A DNA stretch of 49,771 nt, from positions 1-49,771 of IMG/VR virus record IMGVR_UViG_3300019132_000059. One strand, written 5' to 3'. Below are positions 24,351 to 32,554 of this stretch, in pieces; positions within the stretch are counted from its first letter, which is position 1, and each line of letters opens with the position of its first letter. The DNA comes from a virus. A program made the translations under genes and the position numbers. The notes beneath the pieces are model-generated. The model ran no database searches, had not been told where the DNA came from, and saw only the letters and a list, made by a program, of their open reading frames with translations.

Positions 24351-25733
24351 TCACCCCGTGTCCTCAGGGCCGGCCTCTATTTCCCCCTTATCTAAGGGAA
24401 CGTTGTCCAAATCAACCACGGCTTCCCGTTCCTGTTCGATTCTGCGCAACTCTTCCTCCACGTCCTCCACAAAGGACAGCTGTGACAACGCCGTCTGGTG
24501 AGATGTTACGCCCAGCAGTGCCTTGGCCGCGTCAGCCTCATCTTTGATGTTGACCGGGATGTTGCGGGTGTATTTCAACTCCAGCTGCGTGTAGTCAAGC
24601 AGCAATGAACGCTTCCGCCAGGCGCTTGCCAGCACCTTGAACATGTACAGCATTGCCGCCTCATGCTTGCGCTCCATCGTCTTGGCCTTGGTCTCCAGGG
24701 CGAACAGTTTGAATCGCATGGCAACTCCCGACAAATTCCCGGCAAACTGCTCGTCGGTGAAATTGACGTGCTTGGCAAAACGGGTGATGTTGGCCTCCAG
24801 ACGATCCAGATGGCTGTCGATGGCAGCGTGAGGCAGCTCTTTCACCAGAAACCGGATATCCTCTCCGTTTTCACAGTCCGGAATGAACAGGGCGCCCGTT
24901 CTGCGCATGCTGTTGATTGTCTCTGCATCAGGAGCATACCCGATGAACATCATATAGGCCGAACGGAACTGCTCAATCTCGCTGTTCATGTCCGATATTG
25001 CCCGGTCATAGGCATCAATCAGGCTGAGGACCTTGTCACCATCCCCTTGCAGTTCAGCATTGTTTGGCAGCCCAAATAACGGGCAGTAATCGAAGGGGTG
25101 TGGTTTTGTATCCCCCAGTTCCAAACTCGCGAAATCGGGCCCTTGGAATACGTATACGTTCGACTGATCGTAGAACTCCACCCGCGCCTTGCCATCGTGG
25201 GTTTTGTAGTAGATCATGCCATATGTCGGGTCAGTGATCTCCGTTTCAGAGATGATCACCGTCTCCCAGGGATTCACCCGCATCAGACGCTCCTGGCCAT
25301 CCCGATCAATATACAAAAGCAGGCCGTCGTACCCGCACATGGCGGCGAACTTGCCTGCTTCACTGTTGAGATCGTCCAGATGGTTGACTTTCCGGAACCG
25401 CTCGATCTGTTTGGATACCACATCATACTGCTGCGCCGACTTGTCCAGCATGTAGTTAACCGGTTGGCCAAACATGTACCCAACTTTCGTGTCAATGATT
25501 TCACTGAAGAAGTCATTGGCCAGCTTGTTGTTTATCTTGTTGGCTTCTTCCTGGTCAAATGAGCGTTTGTAAATTGGAACTCCCTGACCATCCTTCTCGG
25601 CTTTGTAACGCTCGTAGTTGGCCAGCATCCTGGTCCGCATCACGGTATGGTCCGCAATGATGTCCTGGATGATCTTTGGCGTAATCCCTTCCTGCTCAAT
25701 CAACTCGATATATTTTGAAAACAGATGAGTCAC
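24351..25733 (-). CDS. Portal protein (SPP1 gp6-like)
   Basis: 460 residues. Motifs typical for SPP1-type portals: KSAQQYDVVSKQIERFRKVNHLDDLNSEAGKFAAMCGYDGLLLYIDRDG (about 88-136), NNAELQGDGDKVLSLIDAYDRAISDMNSEIEQF (about 220-252) and NFTDEQFAGNLSGVAMRFKLF (about 320-340). The chosen GTG at 25733 touches the AAGGGGGG ribosome site, so the true start may be a few codons downstream. It forms the 12-subunit DNA entry ring. Confidence 0.9.
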   Translation of the reverse strand: MTHLFSKYIELIEQEGITPKIIQDIIADHTVMRTRMLANYERYKAEKDGQGVPIYKRSFDQEEANKINNKLANDFFSEIIDTKVGYMFGQPVNYMLDKSAQQYDVVSKQIERFRKVNHLDDLNSEAGKFAAMCGYDGLLLYIDRDGQERLMRVNPWETVIISETEITDPTYGMIYYKTHDGKARVEFYDQSNVYVFQGPDFASLELGDTKPHPFDYCPLFGLPNNAELQGDGDKVLSLIDAYDRAISDMNSEIEQFRSAYMMFIGYAPDAETINSMRRTGALFIPDCENGEDIRFLVKELPHAAIDSHLDRLEANITRFAKHVNFTDEQFAGNLSGVAMRFKLFALETKAKTMERKHEAAMLYMFKVLASAWRKRSLLLDYTQLELKYTRNIPVNIKDEADAAKALLGVTSHQTALSQLSFVEDVEEELRRIEQEREAVVDLDNVPLDKGEIEAGPEDTG

Positions 25734-25738
25734 CCCCC

Positions 25739-26995
25739 TTAATAAAGCGAGTTCACGGCACGCATTTTCCCCTTTTCAGTTCGCTTACCTTCGATTCCAT
25801 ACCGAAGTGCCGCCATGGCATCATCAAAGACTTCCACCGGCTCATCGATGTATTTCCCGGTCTTCTGATCCTTCTTCCACTTCCACTGCTGGATCTCTTT
25901 GATCGTGTTCACGCAGCGAGGATGAATGTGAATCTTGAGACGTTTGAGGAAGTCGATCTGCGCTTTTACGCTGCCCGGTTCCTTCTTCACTGCCTTAGCA
26001 GCAAATCCACGTTTCTTCCAGGTCTTGATCCTGTCCGGCTCTGCAGAGTCACACCACATAGTCAGCCGCTTGTCGAAACCTTTTTCCACGGCCAGTTCAA
26101 TGATCTCATCCGTGTCTTTCTCATGGACATAGACCTCATCACAGACGTAAAGTTCCCCGTCTTTCCAGCCCAACAAGAGGATGGCGTTCGCGTGGTTGAA
26201 GCCAAAGTCTTGGCCGAAATTCATGCTATCAAAGCGCTCAAACGCCGTTTCAAACTCATGAACATGGTAGTTGTGCAGGATCAGGCCGCCAAGCTCGCCC
26301 CACTCACCAAGGCCATAAACCCGGTAACCGTCCGGGTCCTGCTCTTTACGCAGCATCATGCGGCGGTGATAAGCCTCGTCAATGAAACGGTTCTGTAGAT
26401 AAGTGGAGTGGTGTGTAAAAATGTCCGGATGATCGATGTCGAAATACTTCCGCTTGATCCAGTGGCTGGCCGACACCGGGTTGAAGGTGAACGTAATCTG
26501 ATAGTACAGATTCGGGTTCGGCAACACACCGCGCAATCGGTCATCCAGTATATCAACGTCCGATTCCTGCAGCTCGGTCGCCTCTTCCACCCATATCCAG
26601 GTCAGCTTGCCGTGGGGGAAGTTGATCGATTTCAGCTTTTCTCGGTCGCGCGCGTCGTTAACGCCACGAAAGATGACGCTGTTACCGGTGATCTTGCAGC
26701 GAAGGGACAGCGGCGACTGCCTAATCTCCCAAAACTCATCTGCCCGGCTGCCAAAAATACGATTAATGGTCGCGGTCAGTTCCGCAAAGGTGCTGTGCCG
26801 GTTGGTTTCGTTGACCTTCCGGACGCAGAGGAGGTTCGCCCCCTTGTATTGCGGATCAGACAGCTTGATGATGAAGTCCTGTGCCACGTTGACGGACTTA
26901 CCCGAACCGGCTGAACCCTTCATGACCCGGTATCTTTTGCGCGTCTGGTTAGCATCACGGAAATGAGCATTGAAGTGGACAAGTACAGCCGTCAT
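25739..26995 (-). CDS. Terminase large subunit (PBSX/SPP1 type)
   Basis: 418 residues. Walker A is GSAGSGKS (27-34), Walker B WIWVEEA (133-139), and the RNase H-like nuclease begins with GQDFGF (261-266). HIHPRCVNTIKEIQQWKWKKD carries the usual late motif. It pumps DNA into the prohead and cuts the concatemer. It overlaps the small subunit by 4 bp. The head genes follow in the standard order. Confidence 0.93.
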   Translation of the reverse strand: MTAVLVHFNAHFRDANQTRKRYRVMKGSAGSGKSVNVAQDFIIKLSDPQYKGANLLCVRKVNETNRHSTFAELTATINRIFGSRADEFWEIRQSPLSLRCKITGNSVIFRGVNDARDREKLKSINFPHGKLTWIWVEEATELQESDVDILDDRLRGVLPNPNLYYQITFTFNPVSASHWIKRKYFDIDHPDIFTHHSTYLQNRFIDEAYHRRMMLRKEQDPDGYRVYGLGEWGELGGLILHNYHVHEFETAFERFDSMNFGQDFGFNHANAILLLGWKDGELYVCDEVYVHEKDTDEIIELAVEKGFDKRLTMWCDSAEPDRIKTWKKRGFAAKAVKKEPGSVKAQIDFLKRLKIHIHPRCVNTIKEIQQWKWKKDQKTGKYIDEPVEVFDDAMAALRYGIEGKRTEKGKMRAVNSLY

Positions 26996-27729
26996 GTTTG
27001 ACCATCCCCGTAATTGATCTGGATCACGATTCCCTTGTCATCGGTGCCGGGGCCCTGCAGCTTGCCAATCTCCAGCTTCAGCTTTTCAATTCGAAGCCGT
27101 TGTTCCTCGGTTCCCAGCGCCGCCACCAGCATCTCTTCATATCGCTTGATTAAGCCTTGAAGCGTAGCCATCGCCCTAGACTGCGCCTGCAGAAAGGCAG
27201 CGTGCTTGTCCCAAGCGTGCTGCAATTCCCACTCCATTTCTTCTCCGAACATGCCGGGTTTGAACTTTTTCAACACTTTTGTCTGGTCCTCTTGATCACG
27301 AACAAACATGATCTTCTGCGCCCGGGCAATCGCCGTGTACTGGATGACGATGTTCTCCCAGAGAATGTCCAGCGGGCTCTTCACGCCAATCTCCCCGATG
27401 ATGGCATGCGTCTCCTCGTCATCCGGAAAGATGCGACGAAAAAAGCCGTGAGTCACGGCGTTGCTGTTCCCTTTCGGTGCAGCTCCTCCCGCGTTGCCCA
27501 CGGCGTTCTTATTCCCCTTTGGCGCCCCGCCACGTTTGGTAACGTTACTTTTGGGAATGGTAACGTTACTATTCAGGCGTTCGTCCCATCGGTCTTGATT
27601 CTTCCACTTCCGGATCTGTGTGTCCGACAGCCCCAAGGCATCGGCGATGTCTTTTAGCTTCATCGTTCCGCCGCTGTCGCGCCACATCTCAAATGCTTTG
27701 TCTCGGTCAGGACTTCGTGCTCGTGCCAC
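26992..27729 (-). CDS. Terminase small subunit (XtmA-like)
   Basis: 245 residues from a GTG. The N-terminus (DKAFEMWRDSGGTMKLKDIADALGLSDTQIRKWKNQDRWDERL) is the DNA-binding helix-turn-helix of PBSX-type small terminases. A GAPKGNKNAV/AAPKGNSNAV repeat (about 68-92) follows; it is the usual basic linker in this family. The C-terminal half is helical and oligomerises. It recognises the packaging site. Confidence 0.9.
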   Translation of the reverse strand: MARARSPDRDKAFEMWRDSGGTMKLKDIADALGLSDTQIRKWKNQDRWDERLNSNVTIPKSNVTKRGGAPKGNKNAVGNAGGAAPKGNSNAVTHGFFRRIFPDDEETHAIIGEIGVKSPLDILWENIVIQYTAIARAQKIMFVRDQEDQTKVLKKFKPGMFGEEMEWELQHAWDKHAAFLQAQSRAMATLQGLIKRYEEMLVAALGTEEQRLRIEKLKLEIGKLQGPGTDDKGIVIQINYGDGQT

Positions 27730-27760
27730 TACATCATCACCACCACCTGGTTGAGTTTGT

Positions 27761-27792
27761 TTTGGAAAAGAAAAAGCACCGGGTGGGTGCTT
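27761..27792 (-). terminator. Terminator of the DndB-like gene
   Basis: AAGCACC (27774-27780) pairs with GGGTGCTT (27785-27792), followed on minus by TTTTTCTTTTCC. It closes the DndB-like unit 12 bases after its stop, separating it from the terminase genes. Confidence 0.75.
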
Positions 27793-27803
27793 AATGGTTA
27801 ACC

Positions 27804-28901
27804 TTATTTTGAATAAACAATTGGCTTGTTGTATTTAATTAGCGCATTAAAAATACCGTTTTTCCCACCACTTGTACCGTTGAAGATCACTCTATTTTTA
27901 ATTGCATCATACTTACCACCAAATTCAGTCCAAATTTTTGCTGAATGACTCCAGTCAATGCTGCCCAGACCTGAAATGTATTCCGTCACGTTAATGATTG
28001 TGTCATCATTCATTAGATGGTGAATGTATTTTGCAATAGCTTGGAATGATCCTGAGTAACCCAGAATGTATTTACCTCTATCATTACAATCATCGGGAAG
28101 CGCTTTGAATAGTTCGTTCAATAATTCATCTATCATTTCTTTATTCGTATCATAATTATCTTCATTTAGCAATTTTCTTGTGTCTTTTGATGATCCTACA
28201 ATCATATAACTAATGGTGTCTCGAAGAGTCGATAACAGCATAACTTTTGTACTTTTTTTCTTTAACATTGCAGCTTCACTTTCGACACCAAACGCTTTAA
28301 GATATTCATTTTGGTTAGCAAGTTCTTTGGCCATACGATTATAGAGATCCACCTGATCAAATTTCAGAGATACTGATCGGGTCGGTTTTGTACTCAATAA
28401 ATTTAGATCATGAAATAGTTGCTGTTCAGCCTCTTCATTCATGTTGGAATAAATGACGACTGGGATAGTCATATTGCTGATTCTTTTGTACTGTTCTGCG
28501 AAATTATTTTTTTCATCACCTGTTGTTGCACGTTCCATTTTCTTTTTTATCTCATTAAGAGCCAATTTTATTCCTTCTAACCTATGTTGCCCATCGTTAA
28601 CTGATAGAGCCGAATTGATATCTATTTTTATTTGCTTACTATTTTCATCATAATCAATCTCTCCACGACATGACACTGTCAATGCACTGATAAACGAGTA
28701 ATTATCCTTTAGATCGCCTTTTAATATGTACTCTGCAATCCCTTTTACTTTCTTCGGGGAGACGGTTCTCTGAACATTAGGAAATACCTTAAAAAAGTTT
28801 TCAAGTGAATTGAACGGAAACATCGCGACAAATGTATTTCTCCCAAATTGATTACCTCGGGCCCCTATAAAACTCACACTAATCATCTGCTGCGACATCA
28901 T
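27804..28901 (-). CDS. Orphan DndB-like DGQHR-domain protein
   Basis: 365 residues from the first of two adjacent ATGs (28901), six bases after AGAGGAG. The signature DGQHR is at about 103-107 (SVNDGQHRLEG), followed by PVVIYSNMNEEAEQQLFHDLNLLSTKPTRSVSLKFD (about 148-183). This is the DndB/DGQHR family; DndB regulates the dnd phosphorothioate DNA modification genes in other bacteria. No dndA, C, D or E partner is in this window. The gene is AT-rich, with a consensus promoter and terminator of its own, lodged between early genes and terminase, which marks it as a recently acquired cargo gene. A role in interfering with, or reading, host DNA modification is inference only. Confidence 0.8.
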   Translation of the reverse strand: MMSQQMISVSFIGARGNQFGRNTFVAMFPFNSLENFFKVFPNVQRTVSPKKVKGIAEYILKGDLKDNYSFISALTVSCRGEIDYDENSKQIKIDINSALSVNDGQHRLEGIKLALNEIKKKMERATTGDEKNNFAEQYKRISNMTIPVVIYSNMNEEAEQQLFHDLNLLSTKPTRSVSLKFDQVDLYNRMAKELANQNEYLKAFGVESEAAMLKKKSTKVMLLSTLRDTISYMIVGSSKDTRKLLNEDNYDTNKEMIDELLNELFKALPDDCNDRGKYILGYSGSFQAIAKYIHHLMNDDTIINVTEYISGLGSIDWSHSAKIWTEFGGKYDAIKNRVIFNGTSGGKNGIFNALIKYNKPIVYSK

Positions 28902-28942
28902 GATGTACTCCTCTCAAAAATATTAAAATGCACGTTTTTAAG

Positions 28943-28970
28943 AGTATATCGTGAGCCGCTCTTGAATCAA
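28943..28970 (-). promoter_or_regulatory. Promoter of the DndB-like gene
   Basis: On the minus strand TTGATT (28970-28965), 16 bases, then TATACT (28948-28943), about 40 bases before the start codon. Near-consensus sigma-A boxes, so the gene is probably expressed in the lysogen independently of phage operons. Confidence 0.65.
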
Positions 28971-29023
28971 TGCGAAATTATTGCCATTTTGAAAAACTGG
29001 GTGTTGAGTACTTGAGGTAATCC

Positions 29024-29052
29024 GAAAAAATCCCGCCCCGTTTCCGAGGCGG
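29024..29052 (-). terminator. Terminator of the early operon end
   Basis: CCGCC (29033-29037) pairs with GGCGG (29048-29052), with a GC-rich loop region, followed on minus by TTTTTTC. It lies downstream of the small membrane protein at 29128 and upstream of the DndB promoter. The stretch 29053-29127 holds no ORF. Confidence 0.65.
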
Positions 29053-29127
29053 TAATGGAAGGGGTTCTAGTGAAAGAAAAGTTCCTTTCAATAACTATTG
29101 GCTTTCGTGTGACAAAAAATGTGCTTT

Positions 29128-29316
29128 TTAACTCAGCCACTTTGCAAACAAGTAAATGCCGCCCAACATGACGGCGGCACTCATAATACCTCGCATCCAC
29201 TTTGGTGCCAATGTGTTTACCAACGCAAGGGCAACAGCAAGTCCAACAGTATACACCCCCAGTTTGATCGCTCCGTTCATTATCCACGGTGCATTTTCAG
29301 TCAAATCTAATGCCAT
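29128..29316 (-). CDS. Small two-helix membrane protein (62 aa)
   Basis: 62 residues from the ATG at 29316, preceded by GGTGGAGG; the frame runs to 29346 without a better site. Two membrane helices (about 15-34 and 40-58) are joined by PKWMRG. Its place right after the late activator suggests a phage membrane protein, for example an exclusion or holin-like protein, but no family is recognised. Confidence 0.6.
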   Translation of the reverse strand: MALDLTENAPWIMNGAIKLGVYTVGLAVALALVNTLAPKWMRGIMSAAVMLGGIYLFAKWLS

Positions 29317-29353
29317 ATGAATCGCCTCCACCCCTTTTATCGACAAAAACAGC

Positions 29354-29860
29354 CTATCCCACTAGGAATAAGCTGTTCATCAGTCGCTTAGATATTTTCG
29401 CCTCCGCACGCTTTATATGCGTCGCCACGCTGCTTTTGCTAATCCCGAGTAGATTGGCAATATCCTCGAAGGAGAAGCACTCCCCATGCGCCAACACATA
29501 ACACTCCCGTTCCCGATCGCTAAGAGTACACAGCGCGTCCTCGATCTGCTGCCGTTCCCACTCTGTCAAGTTGGCCGGGCTACCTGCAGTCGATCGCGAA
29601 ATAAACGCCTGCATGCGGATCGGGTCCATCGGTTTCTCTCGCTGATAAGCAGCCAAACGTTCCACTCCCCGCTTGTTCCCCGGCCGGCGCCCGGTCTCCA
29701 ACCATTGAATGACGAATTCAACATCTCCGATCATATCGGAAATCATTTGCCGCTCAGCTAATGCCTGGTCATCCAGCACCTTCTCGCCTTCTCTGCGGGC
29801 TTCGTAGGCACGTTTTAAAGCCTTCCTAGTTTCTTTATATTCCCGAAGCAATCCCTGCAT
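29354..29860 (-). CDS. Sigma-like late gene activator (Xpf/positive control factor type)
   Basis: 168 residues. The C-terminal 55 residues hold a sigma region 4-like helix-turn-helix: LSDRERECYVLAHGE, FEDIANLLGISKSSVATHIKRAEAKI. The N-terminal two-thirds are helical and lack regions 2-3. This architecture matches PBSX Xpf-type positive control factors that turn on late phage genes with host RNA polymerase. It is the last regulatory gene before the terminase operon. Ribosome site GGGGAGGGG precedes the ATG. Confidence 0.8.
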   Translation of the reverse strand: MQGLLREYKETRKALKRAYEARREGEKVLDDQALAERQMISDMIGDVEFVIQWLETGRRPGNKRGVERLAAYQREKPMDPIRMQAFISRSTAGSPANLTEWERQQIEDALCTLSDRERECYVLAHGECFSFEDIANLLGISKSSVATHIKRAEAKISKRLMNSLFLVG

Positions 29861-29881
29861 GAGAACCCCTCCCCATTGCGT

Positions 29882-30109
29882 CTATTTGCGCCTGTTACCC
29901 CGGTCTTTAAGGAATCGCCGCGCCCCCACGTCTCCCATCAAACGCCGGTATTCCTCTAATGAGATTTCTTTCGCTGGCTGCCCGGGCTGTTTCCGTTGTT
30001 TTTCTCTGTGACATAGCCGTTCCTGCGCACGCTGGACATGCTCGGCAAAGTTGATCGGTTCTTTCTCTCTCTTTTGCTTGAACTCCATGATGTCTCTGAT
30101 TTTTGCCAC
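29882..30109 (-). CDS. Small basic phage protein
   Basis: 75 residues from a GTG with AGGAGG upstream. Highly charged (INFAEHVQRAQERLCHREKQRK) with an ISLEEYRRLMGD segment. Function unknown; possibly nucleic-acid binding from its basicity. It is the gene immediately upstream of the sigma-like activator. Confidence 0.55.
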   Translation of the reverse strand: MAKIRDIMEFKQKREKEPINFAEHVQRAQERLCHREKQRKQPGQPAKEISLEEYRRLMGDVGARRFLKDRGNRRK

Positions 30110-30130
30110 GGTCCGTCCTCCTCTCTGGCA

Positions 30131-30182
30131 AAATAAAAAGGACGCCAGAACACACCCGTTTTGGGTGAAGATTCTGACGCCC
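30131..30182 (-). terminator. Long terminator hairpin in the early region
   Basis: GGACGCC-AGAA (30139-30149) pairs with TTCT-GACGCC (30172-30181), with CACCC/GGGTG inside around a TTTT loop, followed on minus by TTTTTATTTTG. It ends transcripts reaching the 65-residue gene upstream. Confidence 0.75.
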
Positions 30183-30203
30183 TCCGCTTTTCGGTCAGGC
30201 TAT

Positions 30204-30401
30204 TTATTTGGCTCTTCTGTAACGCTTCCGTTTGGTTTCCTCGGTATCGAGTAGCTTGTCATCCTGGGTTATGATCGTGAACTTGTGATGAGCTTCCAAC
30301 TTGCAGCTTTCCACGATGTTACCGTCCTCGATGATGACCACCCTGACACCTTTTTCTAAGGGATATTTTACCACAATCTCTTGTTTTTCAACAGCGCTCA
30401 T
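30204..30401 (-). CDS. Small phage protein, function unknown (65 aa)
   Basis: 65 residues from the ATG at 30401, following AGGGGGAACGG; the reading frame extends to 30611 but overlaps the upstream gene. Beta-rich (EIVVKYPLEKGVRVVIIEDGNIVE) with a basic tail KRKRYRRAK. Unknown family. Confidence 0.55.
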   Translation of the reverse strand: MSAVEKQEIVVKYPLEKGVRVVIIEDGNIVESCKLEAHHKFTIITQDDKLLDTEETKRKRYRRAK

Positions 30402-30486
30402 CTTCCGTTCCCCCTGTCCGTTTACCCGTGTTATAATGGTGGTGCGAACATCTTTTCGGGCTCCTGCATAGGGGCTTTTCTTTTTG
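30402..30486. other. Short non-coding spacer
   Basis: No ORF. A weak hairpin with two G-U pairs (30461-30476) is followed on the plus strand by TTTTCTTTTTG, but no plus-strand gene ends here, so its role is unclear. Confidence 0.3.
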
Positions 30487-30885
30487 TCAGGCGCGAACGA
30501 TTGATTCCAGCGCGTCTTCCGCACATTCTCTCGCTCCCGGATCGTCTGTTTCCTTAGCGATCGTCTGGAGCGCCATGACCAGCTTTTCGTATCCAGCACC
30601 AGCCAGCGCAACCACTCGAGCGTTTTCCGCCTTCAACCGTTCCACTTCCGTCTCTGCTGCGACCGCCTGTTGTATCCAGTAAGGCAATGCTTGACGGGCT
30701 TCGGCGATGAAACGGGCGTCCGCCTCGCCACGTAGTGACTTGACGAAAACGATCCGGGCTGTTACTCCGCTTACTTTGACCTCGACTTCATCGCATACGC
30801 AGCTCCAAGGCCCCGGCGTAGCTGTTTCACACAGCTCAAGATCAGTCGATGCATCGCGCTTTTTTGTTTCACATTCTGCTTGCAT
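30487..30885 (-). CDS. Ead/Ea22-type phage protein
   Basis: 132 residues from the ATG at 30885, with GGGAGGAG upstream. The order ATPGPW...DARFIAEARQALPYWI is a recurrent motif of phage early-region proteins that also occur in Ea22-like accessory genes of temperate phages. A C-terminal coiled segment (AAETEVERLKAENARVVALAG) follows. No known biochemical role. The frame is open upstream to 31038 but without a site. Confidence 0.6.
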   Translation of the reverse strand: MQAECETKKRDASTDLELCETATPGPWSCVCDEVEVKVSGVTARIVFVKSLRGEADARFIAEARQALPYWIQQAVAAETEVERLKAENARVVALAGAGYEKLVMALQTIAKETDDPGARECAEDALESIVRA

Positions 30886-30914
30886 CCCGTTCTCCTCCCG
30901 TGGATACTTTATTG

Positions 30915-31727
30915 TTAGATCCCAGGCAGCGAGAAGATTGTCCGCTGCCCATGTTCTGCAGCTACCGGATTGATCCAGAGGACTTCGGTTCTCGATCTCC
31001 CTGCCTCTGCCTGTACTTTGCGCTCTTCGCGGTGCCACCCCCGCAGTCGGTCGTTGTACAAAGGGTGATCGTATCCGGATAGCAGTACAGGGCCGGGATG
31101 CGCCAACAGCGTCTCCAAAAGCTCCTCGTGATCGGCGTCCTTCATCTCGTGCTTATACATCCGTTTGCTACGAGTGGAAAGAATGTACGGTGGATCGGCA
31201 TAGATCAGAACTTCCGGACGCTTGTATCGCTCGATCAGCTTTACCGCGGGCTGGCACTCAATCTGCACACCCCGCAGCCTGTCCGTAACAGTCATGATCT
31301 TGTCCGGCAGCAACTGCCAGTCTTTTGCAGGATGAGGCGCGTTGAGGTCGATAATATGCCGCCATCCAGTTCGGTCGCTGGTCTTGCCTCCACGGGCCAT
31401 CCAGCAGCGGACGAGAAACCTTCTTGCTCGTTCCAAGTCGTCTCCTTCCGTCTCATATCCCCTGTAGTATTCGGCGCGGGCGTAAGGCGTCCAGCTAATA
31501 GCTCTGGCCAAAGCTTCCGGATTATCTCGTATGACGGAAAATAAGTTTGAAACTTCACCGTCCAGGTCGTTCACAGTTTCAAGAATCGCTCGCTCCTTGT
31601 TGAACAGGACAGCTCCACTGCCGAAAAATGGTTCCAGATAAGTCGTATGCTCCGGCATGTGGCTGATGATCCAGTCAGCCATGCTCCACTTGCTTCCTGG
31701 ATAGTGTAGTATCCGTGGCGCTTTCAC
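30915..31727 (-). CDS. D12-class DNA adenine-N6 methyltransferase
   Basis: 270 residues from a GTG preceded by GAGGAGGAG. The N-terminal YPGSK (9-13) and FFGSGAV (34-40) bind S-adenosylmethionine, and DPPY (178-181) is the catalytic motif; the order is the Dam-type (alpha) one. It methylates adenine in a specific DNA site, unknown here. No cognate restriction enzyme is near, so it is an orphan phage methylase, probably for protection from host restriction or for timing. Confidence 0.85.
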   Translation of the reverse strand: MKAPRILHYPGSKWSMADWIISHMPEHTTYLEPFFGSGAVLFNKERAILETVNDLDGEVSNLFSVIRDNPEALARAISWTPYARAEYYRGYETEGDDLERARRFLVRCWMARGGKTSDRTGWRHIIDLNAPHPAKDWQLLPDKIMTVTDRLRGVQIECQPAVKLIERYKRPEVLIYADPPYILSTRSKRMYKHEMKDADHEELLETLLAHPGPVLLSGYDHPLYNDRLRGWHREERKVQAEAGRSRTEVLWINPVAAEHGQRTIFSLPGI

Positions 31728-31836
31728 AGGTTCTCCTCCTCTCTTCCCACATTGCGAGTTTTGTTTATGTCTTTAGTACCGTTCACCCTGGACCAAATAG
31801 TATAATTTTTCAAATGACGATAGGGGTGACTAATGA
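31728..31836 (+). promoter_or_regulatory. Upstream region of the plus-strand membrane gene
   Basis: TATAAT (31801-31806) lies 30 bases before the start of the gene at 31837. No clear -35 box at 16-18 bases is found, so a promoter here is likely but incomplete on the evidence. Confidence 0.35.
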
Positions 31837-32025
31837 ATGTTAGGTGAAGAAATCGGTTGGTATATTGTTTCCGGATTAATACTTATCCCAGTTGGGTTTT
31901 TCATTATTGGAATTTCACTATTAGTTGCTTCAATTTTCAAAAGATCATGGGTTCATCTTTTTGCTTCACTTATTTTCTTTGTTCTTGCTACCCTCACTTT
32001 CTGGAAGGGTTTTAATTTTACATAA
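31837..32025 (+). CDS. Plus-strand two-helix membrane protein (62 aa)
   Basis: 62 residues; AGGGGTGAC lies about 8 bases before the ATG. Two membrane helices (about 8-30 and 36-56) with a short basic loop (FKRSW). It is AT-rich and runs against the surrounding early operon, which suggests an independently acquired cargo gene such as a superinfection or exclusion factor. This role is only inferred. Confidence 0.55.
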   Translation: MLGEEIGWYIVSGLILIPVGFFIIGISLLVASIFKRSWVHLFASLIFFVLATLTFWKGFNFT

Positions 32026-32129
32026 TTAAGCGTTTGTTCCCACCCTACAGACTAAAATCGTACTCTGACCCCATCTTCTTTTTTTGTCCCAACGCTCCGT
32101 GTTACGTTCACATAAAGGAGCGTGAGCAT
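32026..32129 (+). promoter_or_regulatory. Leader with hairpin hiding a ribosome site
   Basis: ACGCTCC (32092-32098) pairs perfectly with GGAGCGT (32117-32123), which contains the GGAG of the ribosome site for the gene at 32130. Folding would block translation start. No other gene is seen in this interval. Confidence 0.4.
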
Positions 32130-32345
32130 ATGAAAAAGTCGTTTTACTACTCGGTACCATGGAGTGAACTCAACTACCTACGCGAGACTTTAGCTTCCAG
32201 GGAAATTCCGTTTACACTCGAGCAAGTTGCCTGTTTACAACTGACCAATGGCGAAGTCGCTGTCGTCTTCCCCGACTTACACGTCCGTGTTTATCGCCAC
32301 GTTCGGGAACTGTTCGGTGGCGATGGTCGTGCCTATCCATGGTAG
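32130..32345 (+). CDS. Plus-strand small protein, function unknown (71 aa)
   Basis: 71 residues from an ATG nine bases after AAAGGAG. The sequence (FYYSVPWSELNYLRETLASREIPFTLEQVACLQLTNGEVAVVFPDL over its first 50 residues) shows a helix then beta hairpin. No recognised family. Its 3' end overlaps the minus-strand gene at 32333 by 13 bp. It shares orientation with the membrane gene at 31837 and may form a unit with it. Confidence 0.5.
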   Translation: MKKSFYYSVPWSELNYLRETLASREIPFTLEQVACLQLTNGEVAVVFPDLHVRVYRHVRELFGGDGRAYPW

Positions 32346-32554
32346 CTGCGGGTGTTCCGATCGAAGTCTCGAATGATCGTGGTCTTGCTAATTCGTTTTC
32401 TCAGTACGGGACCGTACTTTTTAATCAACTGCTGTCTTTCTTCCTCGCTTAGGTGGTAGGTTTTTACGTCACCAGCGGGGCTACCTTTCAGCTTGTTCCG
32501 ATTCAAGATTCCTTCAGGACCAGCAAAATAGTCGTTTGATGTACTCGTACTCAT
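32333..32554 (-). CDS. Small phage protein downstream of rusA (73 aa)
   Basis: 73 residues; ATGA overlap with the RusA stop, and GGAGGGAG in front. Basic, with EEERQQLIKKYGPVLRKRISKTTIIRDF over the C-terminal half, resembling a small helix-turn-helix or basic DNA-binding protein, though no motif is firm. Unknown function. Confidence 0.5.
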   Translation of the reverse strand: MSTSTSNDYFAGPEGILNRNKLKGSPAGDVKTYHLSEEERQQLIKKYGPVLRKRISKTTIIRDFDRNTRSYHG

